This document shows, piece after piece, positions 11,771-23,960 of a stretch of DNA of 64,000 bases (the first letter of the stretch is position 1; every line of letters starts with the position of its first letter). Origin of the DNA: Armillaria gallica (lineage: Eukaryota > Basidiomycota > Agaricomycetes > Agaricales > Physalacriaceae). The notes beneath the pieces were generated by a model. It was not told the origin of the DNA. It saw only the letters and a program-made list of their open reading frames with translations, and made no database searches. The translations under genes were made by a program, and so were the position numbers. The DNA lies in assembly GCA_037576215.1 (NCBI GenBank), contig JBANDB010000010.1:2170001-2234000 (forward strand), read 5' to 3'.

Positions 11771-12346
11771 ACCTGACACGACGATCTGTATGAAGTAAAT
11801 AGTCGTTCAATGGATGTAGAGTCGGGATTCCAACGGGATGCAGTGAACGGAATAAGCGGTATTTGAAAAAGGTGATAGCCGGCATCCGGCATCGCGGGCT
11901 GCAACCAAACTCTTTTTCTCTTCAAACTCAGGATATCTCTTGCCAACGACGTCGCGTCGTCCCTCTTTTACTCTACGTCCTTGCGGTCCTCCCAGACATG
12001 GGTTTACGCTTTAGGAATACGTTATGGATGCTACAGCCCCAGATGACGCGTCGATACATAGCCTGTCGCCCGTAGTGACCATGAACCAAAGAGCATCAAC
12101 ACCCACCTAGCACCCATTTAGATTGAAGCTGTAACTCTAGTCATGCTGCCAGCTTGAGGACGATTTTTTGTCAGTCTTTACTGCGGTGCCTTCACAATTT
12201 CGTTGCCTGCAATCGGATTGCCAGCATTTATTTTTGGTGCGAACGGTTATGTCTTTTGATCTTAGCATATTCACGGTGTGATATTGTATAGCTTCTATTG
12301 TCCATCGATTTACGTTGTACGAAATAAACCTCTGTACTCTACGAAT
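11771..12346. other. Intergenic
   Basis: I see no gene in this stretch, apart from the upstream part of the minus-strand open frame mentioned for the preceding repeat. Confidence 0.4.
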
Positions 12347-13792
12347 TTAGTTTGTCGTTGGGCCAAGCTCGACAGCGCTCTCGCGTTTCTGTTCTTCCAT
12401 GGCCCGGTCTTTACCCATCCCTCTTCCAATCATACATCCTGGATGCGCAAAGTTCAATGTGTAGATCGCCAAGATGACCATAGCGCCGTCAAAGACGTCT
12501 ACAATCCGGTTGATCAACCGAGTTACATATAAAGAATGTGAATAATTGAATGCGTACTGAAGTAGGCTTGCGTGTGGATGACTTTCCCATCCCACCCATC
12601 TGCAAGTTCAATCGTCCGATAAATTGCCCTGCGCGGAGACTTCAGGAGAGTCAGTAAAGACAAGGGAGTGAACTCGCATACCGAACGATAAGGCAAACGG
12701 TACTGAAGGCCAAAGCACGAATCATGTACTTCAATCCTTTGTCGATGACTCCGCGTTCGGCATTTGGTGATGAAAGGGTCATCGAAGAGAGATTACGATT
12801 CTTGCGCCGAGTAAAAGGACGGTCGTAGTTGTACCTGAGGAGGAACTCGCAGCCCAGAATGGCATAGAAGACGATGACGCCTACGTTGTAAACCAGATTA
12901 GTGATAGCTACGGAAGATTTTTCTAGACGTACCCAGTTGGAACGCAATCCCCCCAAGCATCACGTTGCTTCCCTGCATCCATCGAGCACGTCAGATCCAT
13001 ACACAGAAAAGAAATTCAGTAATCTCACGATTTTGACCTCATTAAGATCGCTATTTGACGACGCCATACTCCCTCCCGCAGCTTGCGTAAAGAGGGCAAG
13101 AATATCCTTGAACAAGACGGCATCAGTAATAAGACCGTTAATCCTTAAGTACACTCACGCAGCTGATGAATATCCTAGAATCTTGCGTACAACTTGTCCG
13201 TGAGCTACAGGACAGGTAGGAACAGAATATCAGTACTTACAGGCTCTGGGACTCAGTCTGCTATAGGCAGGCCCAAGAATACGGATAATGGCTCCGAGGA
13301 TGATGAAATTTGCAGCAACGAGAGGCGTAGGTCCGATAATGGTAGCCGTTATTCTGAAGCGAGAAAGATATGATCAACATCAGCCAGATCACAAAAGAGT
13401 TGAACTGAGTCACTGAATAGTAAACGGCGTATCGAGACGCGGAGAGATACTCGACCAGAATCGCGCACTCCATCCTAAGATTTCCAAGCATCCACCGAGA
13501 AGGATGGTCGGGATTGTCCACCACATGCGAAAGTACACGCCTTGGAGGGTGTGCGTCACTGGAGAAAATAATTATCAATTCGTAGCAATACCCAGGCCTT
13601 GCACTCACAGGTAGAAATACCGAATAGGATGATGAACATCAGAGTGACGCCCTTGGTGGGTACATATCCATATAAATCGTTGTCCTGTGCTTCCATCTGA
13701 GCAAACGCTTTGACTGGATCGAAGGTAGGGGTGTCAGTTAAGGTCGAACTACAGACGTGGAAGAAAAATTGCGCACTGTGTTGTAGAGACAT
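12347..13792 (-). CDS. RTA1-like membrane protein (lipid-translocating exporter family)
   Basis: RTA1/RSB1-type proteins are seven-helix membrane proteins linked in yeast to sphingoid-base and 7-aminocholesterol resistance. The start is ATG at 13790-13792. Exons read YGYVPTKG in helix 1, then YFRMWWTIPTILLGG and LEILGWSARFW, then PLVAANFIILGAIIRILG, AYSRIFISC, ALFTQAAGGSMASS, VFYAILGCEFLLRYNYDRPF, RAIYRTIELADGW and a C-terminus ending ELGPTTN. About eight exons join in frame at GT-AG introns. One acceptor is CAAG, just before the exon that begins ATTCTAGG. It lies downstream of cyclase copy B, and a broken relative sits next to broken cyclase copy C, so the two gene types have probably been neighbours for long. 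A role in export of or tolerance to the terpenoid is inference. Confidence 0.88.
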
Positions 13793-14183
13793 AGTCAGTA
13801 CAAGACCTGCCAATTTCTGGGTTATTTTGAAACAAAAAAGAGGGAACACGACGAAGAAAAGCCGTTGCTTGACGCGCTTTAAGAAAGAGTCACCATATGT
13901 TACTTCGAGGTTTCATCAGATCCGCAGCTAGGAGAACATGTATCGCCTCCTTCGCGGGCATCTGAAAAGCAGTGAATTGGCGGGGCATCCTGCCCGCACA
14001 TCTCGTTAATAAATGAGGGGTAGGATTACGCAGAGCAGCTAAGCTTTAAGTAGCTTTACGGAAATATGCAAGCATCTCTAGAGATGTGCCGCAAGAACAG
14101 AGTTCAAAGCATTCAGTTTTAACACTCCAGAAGACAATGTTTAATCCATCGATGATAACTGTTGAACGTTGGTGAAATGTTGA
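13793..14183. other. Upstream region of the RTA1-like gene
   Basis: I see no gene. It should hold the RTA1 promoter. Confidence 0.4.
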
Positions 14184-14495
14184 TCATCTAGGGTCGCGAC
14201 TGCGGATTGAAAGTATCGACACCGCCACGCGCCATAGACAAAATATATGCCAGAGGGTAAGGACCGCAGCAAGAATATACAGAGAAATCGTGGACACTGT
14301 TTCATTGGGTAAATACTGAGAAGGAGCTGGCACTGGACGACAAACTTGAAACCAACCCCAGGTTGCGCAGTAGAGCCAAGTCGGAGATGTCAATGAGTTA
14401 CAAGGGTCCTTGATAGTTCCCTGCATTTTGCCTCGCCATACTATATTTTCCTCCTGAATGACAAAAAATTGCTCGGTCGAATTTTCAAGATACAT
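14184..14495 (-). CDS. Possible small membrane protein, unknown
   Basis: A minus-strand frame of 103 codons from ATG at 14495 encodes a peptide with several Cys and Trp in its middle, an N-glycosylation site (NET) and one hydrophobic segment (ISLYILAAVLTLWHIFCLW) near the C-terminus. The frame is open a further 24 codons upstream, so it could instead be an internal exon. No family recognised. Confidence 0.3.
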   Translation of the reverse strand: MYLENSTEQFFVIQEENIVWRGKMQGTIKDPCNSLTSPTWLYCATWGWFQVCRPVPAPSQYLPNETVSTISLYILAAVLTLWHIFCLWRVAVSILSIRSRDPR

Positions 14496-16048
14496 CCAAG
14501 ATATTCCGCGCTCTTGTATCGGACACAGGAGGCCCGATTGTCGTTTCTTTTCAATGTTCCAAGTCAATTTGACCTACTTTAGGAGAACTTAGTTTCCAGA
14601 GCTCAAGATCGTGCCATAACCAGATGTTGAGCGTTGTAGTATGTGCAGGAACCAAATTGAAAATGTGCCGCGACCGGTTTCTGAGCGTTTCGCGTGTCAA
14701 AGGCACGTGCCCGACTCGAACTCCGTTCCACTCCCGTAGAAAAAGCAGAAAACAGCGAAAACCCTGCCTGTACCGCCGACTGTTTCTTAATACTGGTTAA
14801 TGGCTTATCTATGTAAATAAAGACCAAAGTAACTCTTGCTTGACTCCGGCCGACAGCGACTCACGACTAAGTAGCGGCCGTTGTTTCCCTTCAGTACCAG
14901 GAACCTCACGTCTGAATGTATAACCTATGTCTTCGTAGCTTCATCGTGGATTCTTCTTAAGGAAGGGGCGTTTTCTTACAAATTATTTTGAGGAACTTAC
15001 TTGCATGCCTCAGCATTTATACCCTAGTAGTGCTAGCACGATTGAGGGCTTGGTTTCTTGCGAGTTCCCAGAAATTGCCAGGTTGCCTGTCGGGGACATC
15101 TACAATACCCTTCAGAAATCTTCCAGTGCACTTTCGCGCGGAATCGTCATGCTCTTTGTATAATACCAAACATAAGGTATATTCGAACCCATATTATCAT
15201 GCATAATGCCATCATGGACCTTCTGAAGCATTTGCTCCGATCTGCCCGTGTCCCCCGATGAGGTTGGGGTATGGCGAATAGCCCTCGCTAATGCCACGCA
15301 GCTGAACTTGATTCGCGTAACCTGCATCGCGACCCAATATCATACCCTGTTGGATTCTGTACCGAACCTGATGGATTTCTGGACAGGGGAAGTGCACATT
15401 ATGGATAGGCTATCGGAGGAGTGAATTCGACCCAGAGCTCAGCCAGAGCCCGGACCAATGGGGTGGTATCCGGCGAGAACAGAGAGGCGCTGAGTTAACG
15501 ACACTAACACTAGTCGTTGCAAAACTTGATGATGAGGTATAGTTAACTCGACTTGCTAGCTGATCTCATGTCGGATGTGCGGACTGGGAGATCCATTCTA
15601 CCACCACTGAACGGACGATAGCGACACTGTCTATTTTGTTGGCTCTTTCACCTTAATCTTCCAGCAGGAAGGCTTTTGGGAAGATGTAGCTTTGTAGTCT
15701 GGAATTGCACAGTAGATGGGAGAAGTCTGTCTGCTGCAAGTGAAAAGCATGTATGAGAAAATAGATCCGGTACAATTTGGGGTGAAAACGATCGAATTTT
15801 AATTGTAAAGACGTAAACAAAGGAGAACGTAGACATCAGGACATGTTAGTAGGAGATAAGAGCATATGATGCCCGTACTTCGTCATACTTACCAAGAACA
15901 ACCCAAGATCACGATGAGGTGAATACGAAATCAGCATTGCCTATCGAAGTCTTCCTGATTATCGGTTCTATACAATACATTAACTACATGTAAGCCATAC
16001 AATAAATATGTGTAACATTGCTGTCAGCGACAGCAGTGTCAGCAAAGA
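14496..16048. other. Stretch without a confident gene
   Basis: Only short open frames occur, without motifs or convincing splice patterns. I see nothing more. Confidence 0.45.
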
Positions 16049-17214
16049 CTAAGACTCCCTTCGAAGACTAAGGCCTCGATGATGCTCGAAACAGTCGACC
16101 AAGACCTCAGATTTGAGCCACTCATCATAAAACCTCGCGTTCAAGTTGAAGGTACTGTCAGACATGTCCAAGGGTCTTGCGACTGCTGAGAACTTCTTCA
16201 ATCTAAACTTCAAAGTGTTCGACAGAACTTCATCAAGAAGAAGCCATGAAAACGCGTTGCCTCCCGTGGGCAGAACATCCAATGTCCTCGAGGCGATGTC
16301 TACCTTGATGGAGACATCAGTGAAGTTGTTCACCTCCGGGAGTTGACTAAAAATCAACTCCCACCACTTTAAGCAGTCATTTGTGTGCTTAAAGTCGTGT
16401 TCACCGACCAAGGGAATGACCACTTCAAGGGACTTGACACTCGAAAGGTTAAGAAGTGGCGGTCGTGCTGTTTGGGCGTATATTTTAGAAGTTGGTGTCT
16501 GAGGAGGAAGAAGAAGTTACCAAGATCAAAATCCACGCAATTAATCGTCAAGTCAGAAGGCTTCGCGATGTCGAGCAAAGCCGCGATCTGATGAACGACA
16601 TCCTCCCCGCCTATACCTCCGATTGCCAAACTTTCAAGGTGACGGAGCGAGACAGGGGAATGTATCTGCGTGAATAAGTCCAGCGTGTTGGTATCTTCCC
16701 CAACAATAACAGATAAAGACAAGAGCTCGGGACCGTTCTGATAATCCCGAATAGTTCTCTCATCGAATGTTCCATTACTCGGGCGCACGGGAAAGACGCT
16801 AGAAAGCTCGACTTCATCCATGATCAGATCCGTGAGTTTTGGAAATGCACGCATGAGGGAGCAAAATTCATCCGCTCCAAGGGAGACTTCCTCTAACTCA
16901 AGTGAAGTCGTATGGGGGAACGCTCGAATAGTGGAATGCCACAGACTGCGAGATTCAAAATCCGACCAGCTCAAGCCGCTGAGAGAAATGTTGGTTATGG
17001 AAGGGTGGTTCGAGAGGGCTGTTAGTAGTGTTAATAGGAAAGGGTCGATTTGAGCCCCCACAGGGCCCAAGCGGTGAATTGTAATACAGTCGAAGTCAGG
17101 TCCAAGGACATCATAGAGTGAAGACGCCGAGCGGAGGTGACGATACAATCCTTCGCAGGTGTTCGTTAGGCCGTAGTTCGAACTGATGAGTGCGTAGGGT
17201 GAATACACAGGCAT
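16049..17214 (-). CDS. LRR-like (F-box-associated style) protein with a frame break
   Basis: Starting at ATG 17214 the frame encodes about 240 residues with repeated leucine-spaced segments such as ITNISLSGLSW, TTSLELEEVSL and LTDLIMDEVEL, the pattern of the LRR part of many basidiomycete F-box proteins. No F-box is seen at the N-terminus. At about 16500 the reading switches frame inside a TTC/CTC-rich tract (GTAACTTCTTCTTCCTCCTC) and continues as SSVKSLEVVIPLVGEH and onward to the stop at 16049. This is either a very short intron (38 bases if GTGGAT...CTCAG is used) or an indel in the microsatellite. Adapter or scaffold function is only a guess. Confidence 0.6.
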
Positions 17215-17816
17215 TTTCGCAGAGAAGAGGATATATGAGGCGTTGGTGGGAGAGGAAGACGTGCGCAAAGCTAGTGCTTACCGACAGCTTTTATATGAGG
17301 TCCTCATTTATTGCCAAGACACCATCCAAGACAAAAAAGGCGACAAACCACGGCATTGGAGAAGGCCCGATAGAGAAGGCCCAACAAAGTCTATGTGACC
17401 CGAAGTGAGAACTCGGACAGGCATGAACCAAGTAGACCTGCCGAGAAGGTCGATCAACGGTCTAAGCATTGTGAAAATGCAAAGACCCTGTTCCTTGATT
17501 GGTCTGTCAGCGCCGACAGGCAAAAACAAGGATTCAGTGGCACAGCCGTGGTTGAATAACACGGTCTTCATAGCAGTTACGTCGGAACTTACTCAGGAGC
17601 AGCGGAGCACTGCGATTTTTAGCTTCCGTGTAGTAACCCGCAAGTTAGCATTGGCACTGTTGACGTTCGGCGATTCAACATTGAGGCCTCCGGAAGCGTC
17701 GAAACTTTTGGGACAACAATAGATTGGAGTGATGATGGCTCGTTTCGTGCTGATAGTCCCACGACTTGCGAGGAATAAACAAAAACCAGGATAGATTCAA
17801 AGCGCTGTACGAGCAT
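17215..17816. other. Intergenic
   Basis: No gene recognised. The open frames here (for example plus-strand 17405-17722) lack family features. Confidence 0.4.
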
Positions 17817-20579
17817 TCAAGACAAGTCAGATATCACCGCTGTGTACGCTGCCTTTGGCTGGTAGTTGCTATCAAATAACAGAGGCGTTGAACTTGCGCG
17901 CCAGGAATTCTGTAAAAGCAAATACTTGAGCAAGTGTCAGAAAAAACGAAGGGATGTAGACTTACAACATCGCTGACACCCCAGCTAGTGATTGAGACAC
18001 ATGCAGAGTTGGAGAGGCAGGCGTCAACGACGGTAGTACAGTCGGAGGCGCTTGCACCTATGATATCCAGCTCGGTAATAGCAACTTCTGTGCCGGCCCC
18101 TGCTAGTGCTGTCAGAGCCGCCACTGCCCCGCTCGAGCCGCCGGCCTACGTATGATCAACAATAGACAAATACCAGAGTACGTGTTGACGCACCGATAAG
18201 TGCATCTGTGTGCCGATACCGTCGATTAGCTGTTCATCGGCATTGACGCGCCTAACAAGGGCAACCATTCCTTAACGAAGACAATTTTCGAGATTGATGG
18301 ACGAAAAAAGACAACGGCTAACCCTGTACTTTGGCGTTGTTGGAGTCAAGATTGTAATCATTGATGTATAATCTAGACCGATCTAGTATCAGCGAGGAAT
18401 CGGGTGAGAGTGTTTGTACTAACTTCGCTGTAGGATCTGCAGCTCTCGCAGCTTTGAAGGCGATGGTAATAAATGACTTGATATATCGGTAGTCAGTAGT
18501 CTAACACTGATCATAACGGGGTAAGGGTGTACCTCTCCCAGAACGTTATAGAACTAGTCTGGCCGGGGTCCGGTTCGGTCCAGGTTCGGGCAGATTTTGC
18601 CGAACCTCGAACCTGGACCCGGGGTTCAGGTCCGGTTCGGTCCAGTCACGTGACTGAACCTGAGGTTCAGGTCCGGTTCAGGTGCGGACCGGGTTCGAAC
18701 CTCCAACAGTGGGCGCATGGGCGGGATGCTCTGCAGAGGTACGGGATGGTTTCACAGAAGGCTATTATATTATAGCTATGTATTTCAATGCTTATGTTCC
18801 GCTATATACCTGTACAAAGGCTGGATGCGAAGAAATTTGTTTGGATGTCATTTTTTAGTATGATGTCATTACCGGCAATATCATCTTTAAGAGTGCCGGA
18901 GATTGCATCATCGTTGATTCAGTGAGTCTACAGGTTAAGTTAAAAATGATATGCTATAATACTGGTATAATTCAATAAAAATAAGCCTAAAATGGCACTA
19001 AAAAGTCGAAAAAGACTGCATGAATACCCCCCTACAAGTTCGAGGTTCGGACCGGGTGCACCCTGCCAATCTTGCCCGAACCTCGAACCTGGACCTACGT
19101 GGCTGTGCCGAACCTGAACCTGGACCGGACCTGAACCTGTGGGTTCGGTTCAGGTTCGGACCGGGTTCACAGGGTCCTGGACCGGACCGCGGCCAGACTA
19201 TATAGAACACACTCGACCGCAGAGTACCGTCTTCGTTAAGAACCTCACTTTGGATTGTCAGAACGCAAGAACGTCGTTGAAAGATCTGACGTACTTGCAG
19301 ACGTCCCACTGATCGTTCATCAACGAATTAACTCTGGCTAACGGGTACCGAAGATAGGAAGGACATGTACGGCTATCAAACTGCGTTAGTCATTGAACAA
19401 CAAACGACAATGAGTACAAGGATACCATAGAGTTTACCGGAGTACTGCCCAGCTACATTTGCGATATGAGTCTGAATAACAGATGTCTTTGGAATGGTCC
19501 ATTAATATATTGCATCCTCGATCAATCGGGTTTGGCCCACCAGGGTAGTCGCATCCGTGATGGCAGAGACCCATGACGGGAGCTGCGAATGCCACACTAA
19601 AACAAAGGCACATCAGATTGCCGAGCGGGAAAAAGGTATCAAAAACCAAATCCAAGGTATGTCCACGGATGATTTTATTATTCGAGACAGCCCGATTTAC
19701 AAGATAATCAGACCCGGAGAAGGTGAAATTTCCTTGGGTACTTTTGGTAGCATCCCACTAGCAGGCAAAGATCACTGAGCATATGATACAGATGACCTGT
19801 ACGCAAACCGACTGACCTTCATGGAATTCTCAGGAGTAACCTACGGTTTAGACATTGCCAGAAAAAGACAGCGTCATAAAAAAAAGTTAAACATACGGCT
19901 CCGAATTCAGATTTTAAGATGGCTTCGTTCGCTGCAAGGGTGTGCTGGTCAGCATGCGAATTTGAGTCGGGATGGCAACACACCGGAAATGGTTATAGTA
20001 CCCTGGTCTGCCGCTGAACCCTGCCAGTGGGACAAGCATTCACTACTATGAAGATAACGTGGTCTTTAAGAACTAACCCAGAAGCGCTTTCCCTTTGCGG
20101 TGAACTTGGTATTGAGGCCACTCAAAGCCGTAGAAGATGGGATAGAAGAGGTACTGGTGGTTGTTGCGGAGCTGCTGGAAGGCTGGCACCTAGAATGAGA
20201 ATGACTGAGTATGCATGCCAATTGACTGGGTCGCTAATGACGCGCATACTGAGAGTAATAGTCGTTGGAATAGATGCAAGTGTTTCCGGCATCGCCTATG
20301 AGAGATGATGAGAGAATGGTACATCACACCACGGAAAGGGACAGATCAGATGGCGCTCACACTCAATCTGGCAAAAGCAAGTCAGAATATTGTTATGTAG
20401 GTGGAAGACGAAGGAACGTACGCTTCCACTGTAGCCGATTCCACCACCTTCAATAAAACGATATCAGAAATATGTTCCATTGTAAGGACTCAGAAACGCG
20501 TACATTGTCCCCAAACCGCAACAGCACTGGTGCGCTGCAAAATGCAAGCAAGAGATATGAAAGATCAAAGTGAGAGCAT
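17817..20579 (-). pseudogene. Secreted CBM1-GH10 endo-beta-1,4-xylanase, broken
   Basis: Full-length gene of a secreted xylan-degrading enzyme. From ATG 20579: a signal peptide-like start (ISLACIL) carrying an in-frame TGA at codon 5; a CBM1 cellulose-binding module split over four exons (VWGQ / CGGIGYSGS / IE / CDAGNTCIYSNDYYSQ) with all Cys in place; a Ser/Thr linker; then the GH10 barrel with [35 protein letters not shown] (acid/base Glu), [28 protein letters not shown] (nucleophile Glu), [12 protein letters not shown] and [13 protein letters not shown]. The exon coding SSVFYRTFWES is interrupted by a 646-base hAT-like MITE. The segment between RGHTL and WDVCN looks diverged. The two lesions make an active product unlikely, but most codons are still intact, so inactivation looks recent. 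Confidence 0.9.
18555..19200. mobile_element. hAT-like MITE, 646 bases, inside a xylanase exon
   Basis: Terminal inverted repeats are TAGTCTGGCCGGGGTCCGGT at the left and the same with one mismatch (position 12) at the right. The perfect 8-base target duplication TATAGAAC flanks it (18547-18554, 19201-19208), the size made by hAT transposases. About 170 bases at each end are packed with GGTTCGG/CCGAACC and CAGGTTC motifs in both orientations, whereas the middle is AT-rich. It has no coding capacity. Confidence 0.9.
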
Positions 20580-20621
20580 GCTGATTAAAGGTTTTGTTGG
20601 CCCGAAAGGAAGACCCTGAGT

Positions 20622-20631
20622 GATTTATATG
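20622..20631 (-). promoter_or_regulatory. TATA box of the xylanase gene
   Basis: On the minus strand ATATAAATCA lies about 45 bases before the ATG at 20579, a normal spacing for a secreted-enzyme promoter. Confidence 0.5.
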
Positions 20632-20639
20632 ATTTCGAA

Positions 20640-22033
20640 ACTGTTTAATCGAGTCAAATCATGAGGCCCCCAGCAAACAAAACCGAGTAAAGGCGACGGA
20701 AAAATACCCCCTTGCTGCCTATTGCAGCAGGAAATATGGGCCTATTAATTGCCCGATATTCTACCTTCGGCAAAAGTAACTGTTCTGATACGAATCGCTG
20801 CACGAACGCAACGCCTGAAACCTATGCCAAGGTGCCTGGTTGACACAAATCACGGTCTACAGCAGGCTCTCAGGCGGAGACCTTGAGGTCCACGCATCAG
20901 ACTGACAGGGACGAAACGGAGAAATGCAGGTGTCTTTATTGCGCTTAGCTCCTTGCGACCGCGAGAGACGGAAAAAACGAATGGCAGCGAGAGACAAAAG
21001 TTGACAACCGGCTGGGCGGCGGGCCGGAGACGCACATGGGGGAAAAATGGCACCTGGCCTTTCCGGTCCGATTCATCTCAAAACCACCACCGAATTCGAG
21101 TGACACACAGATGTGCTGAAGTTCAGTTTGACTCTTGACCACCCACCTGATCGTACATGTCATGTACTCTCTGACGTGCTACAACGTCACACAGGAATAC
21201 ACTAGAGATTGTCGTGTAGAGGGCTACCGTAGTGCTCACTGCTGATGCCCTCCATGGTGCTCATAGTACCCGATCCTAATCATCGTGCATTTAGGCTAGG
21301 CAATGCTTCTGCGTTTAAGTTTGCGACTATTCGCTTATAATCACAGATTTTATTCGCGCGCGCAGTCCATCCAAACGGTTAGTGGCTTATCATTGAATAG
21401 GTATCGGTCCACTGCTTTCGACGAGTTAATTCAAGTATTGTAGCAAAGTACAGCTGCACCTATCCATTTTCGATATGATCGCTTGTTGTAAATAACGTGC
21501 ATTTTAGCGTGAGCTGTCAACAATCCGGGGATTGACAGCATCAAAAGTTTCGATGAGATGACCAGCATCAAGCTACCCGAAATTATAGCCTTCGTTGACA
21601 TGATATACCAGCGATTGAATTCCAAGTCAATTAGTATCTAAGAACGGTTCTTTTATTGCCTTCCTGGTGTCGCTAGCAGCTGGAGGTGGTAAAAGGACAA
21701 AGTAAGGTAGTCAATAACGACAGCCTTTGGTCGTCTCATGGAATTCGGCGTGAACCCTTCCACATGGCTGCAATACTGTCGTCCAATCCTGAGCTTCTCG
21801 AAAGCCAGGGAGGTCGATGGATCAACGTACGTATCAGTGTACGTTCGCGTCCGAGCCAGGCTCTTCGTGTCGGCGTGTAAACAAAGAGGTCACCAGTTCG
21901 AAACGCCAGAGTCTTTTCGATGCCTTCGTTTGTCTGGAGACTGGTCACCTCCTGCAAATTATTCAGTCCTGTTGAACGGTACACTTTAACTGAACCTCAC
22001 CAAATATCCGAACACAACGAGGACGTAGAAGTA
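20640..22033. other. Intergenic
   Basis: No gene recognised on either strand. Confidence 0.45.
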
Positions 22034-23950
22034 CTATCTAACCGCGATGTCGGATGCATCCTCTATCCACTGTAGCTTAGTTAGTGGTCGACGACCGCAT
22101 GGTATTATTGTTAGTAGCAGCTGTCCGCTCGTTTCCGATCCCCTATTCTCGTTTGCCTCCTCCCACATTTCGCTCCATTGGGTTTCTGATTCGCAGGTCA
22201 TGTTCCGGTAAGTTTCGAAGAACCCGACTGAGATGTCCACGGGAAAGGAGGTAAAGTTGAGGCAAATCACTCCCCCAGCGTCACTCCCATGTTCTTGACA
22301 GAACCTCTCCTCTTGTGCACTGATGTGTTCTTCTTCGGTCAGATAGTAATACTGTACAGCACATCGAAGATAGTGATACTCCCGTGGTTTAGGATCTTCG
22401 GGGTAACCTTCTATATGAGACGTCAGGTATGAGTAAAAATGGCGCAAGATTTTGAACATACCCTTCCGGCGTTCCTGCTGCCTCACGCAAAATGATTTAT
22501 GGCAATCTGAATGCTTTTGGCATGATGTGGAGCAGAATTCTGACCCACAGCCCGTACATCGTAACATTCGTCTATTTCTGTCTGGCTGACGGAGCATATC
22601 GCACTGATAGAAACGAGATCAAAATTAGTTGCTAGGTTGCAGTGCTTGGACATACCGCTGTATTCATACAGACGTCATGCCCCTCTCGCCGAAATATACA
22701 TCGGAATTCCCAGCGGACATCCACCGCACTACGAAGCTGCTCCCATTTCTCCTTCAAAAAACTGGTGTTCCGATCTCCTGGATCGTCATCCAGGAAGGAG
22801 AAGTCGACCTGCCTCAATGAGCGAAATGTAGGCCGTAGAACGGATCGCCATATCGTGTTTGTGGTGAGGAGTTCAAACAGTCTGCGAACTGCGAGCATAT
22901 TAAGATCTTGGGGTAACGACAGAAGGTGACCATTCTTCGAATACCACGCTAGTGAGACGATAAGCCGGTTCTCGACTGCTTGTATGATCCATTCGGGTGC
23001 GCCTTCTAATGCGGGAGCAAGATATGCAAATGAGACAGTAAAATGCTGAGCGGCGCGCTGCATTTCTCCGGGGTACTTATCAAGGTAGTGGCGGATGTAG
23101 GTGATAAGCCGGCATATCCAAGGTACGGAGTGCTTTAGCAGGGAGTTCAAGCGGAACTGGTGGTTTTCCGAGCAGAGGAGGAAAAACATGACCATGTTAT
23201 TCCGCAGCACGTCCCAAGGAAGGGGGACGGGGCGTTCTTGGACGCAGGAAATGATCCGGACGAGACAAGCCATGAGACGAGGCATGGGGATGGCATTCAT
23301 ACTGCGGGAGATATCGCCAAAGGCAGACTGGTCTTCATCCTGTAACCATTTTCTTATGGCAATGTACAGGAAGTTGCAGACTGGGACGTGCTCTTCAACG
23401 GCAACTACCCAAGCATTGGTCAGGTTTATGAGTAAGCCCGGGAATGAGATGGCGAGGGTCCTCTTGATTTCATCTAGGGAAATCATTTCGTACATGTATT
23501 GGACTGCATAAGTTGGCGTGTTGGCAAAGTGATCCAGGTGATCGGGGGCAACAGAATTAACAAAATCCGCATATTCGACGACCATGTAGTGCATGATGTA
23601 CATGCACCATGGAGCAAGTCGGGGCCAAAAAGTCATGACTTCGCGGTGTACGTGACTATCTGTGCGGAAACTCGGTGACTGCGATACGATACGATATATT
23701 CCGCGAATACAGACGTGTATTTTCAGGAGCATGGAAGAATGGGTAACCCGGTCAAAAGTCCCGGGTATGGAGAACTGAGAGAGATAGATGTCAACCAGAG
23801 AGATTATCCGGGGTACATTAATTGGCGTTTCAAGAATGATATCCATGAGATCCTTAATCTCGGAGAGGCCGGTTGCAGTTCTGCCAGCCACAGTGCTCGC
23901 TGGATATCGTCTTCGCTGAGCAGCAAGTGAGTGAATGTGGCGTAAGGCAT
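22034..23950 (-). CDS. MYND-type zinc-finger protein
   Basis: Two long exons joined over a 52-base intron (22604-22655, GTATGT...ATCAG). The N-terminal ~430 residues are helical and typical of a large Agaricomycete family. The MYND finger spans the splice: CMNTAC at the end of exon 1 to CDM, then CTGC, CSTSC, HSDC and HKSFC, giving the C-C/C-C/C-C/H-C ligand set. A C-terminal ~140 residues follow. MYND fingers bind Pro-rich peptides; the role of this family is unknown. The 5' end is unclear. The only ATG nearby (23948-23950, MPYATFTHLLLSEDDI) is one base out of frame with the rest, so there is a sequencing or real frameshift, an unrecognised intron, or a start at the inner Met near 23846. Confidence 0.8.
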
Positions 23951-23960
23951 ACTTTCTCAA

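Noticed and set aside
11584..11946. 120-codon minus-strand frame after copy B
   Set aside because: The matching segment after copy A has a stop and frame differences, so it is not conserved as protein.
22632..23960. Long frame starting at 23960 as the true start of the MYND gene
   Set aside because: The first codon there is TTG. The real ATG at 23950 is in another frame, so the 5' end is left open.
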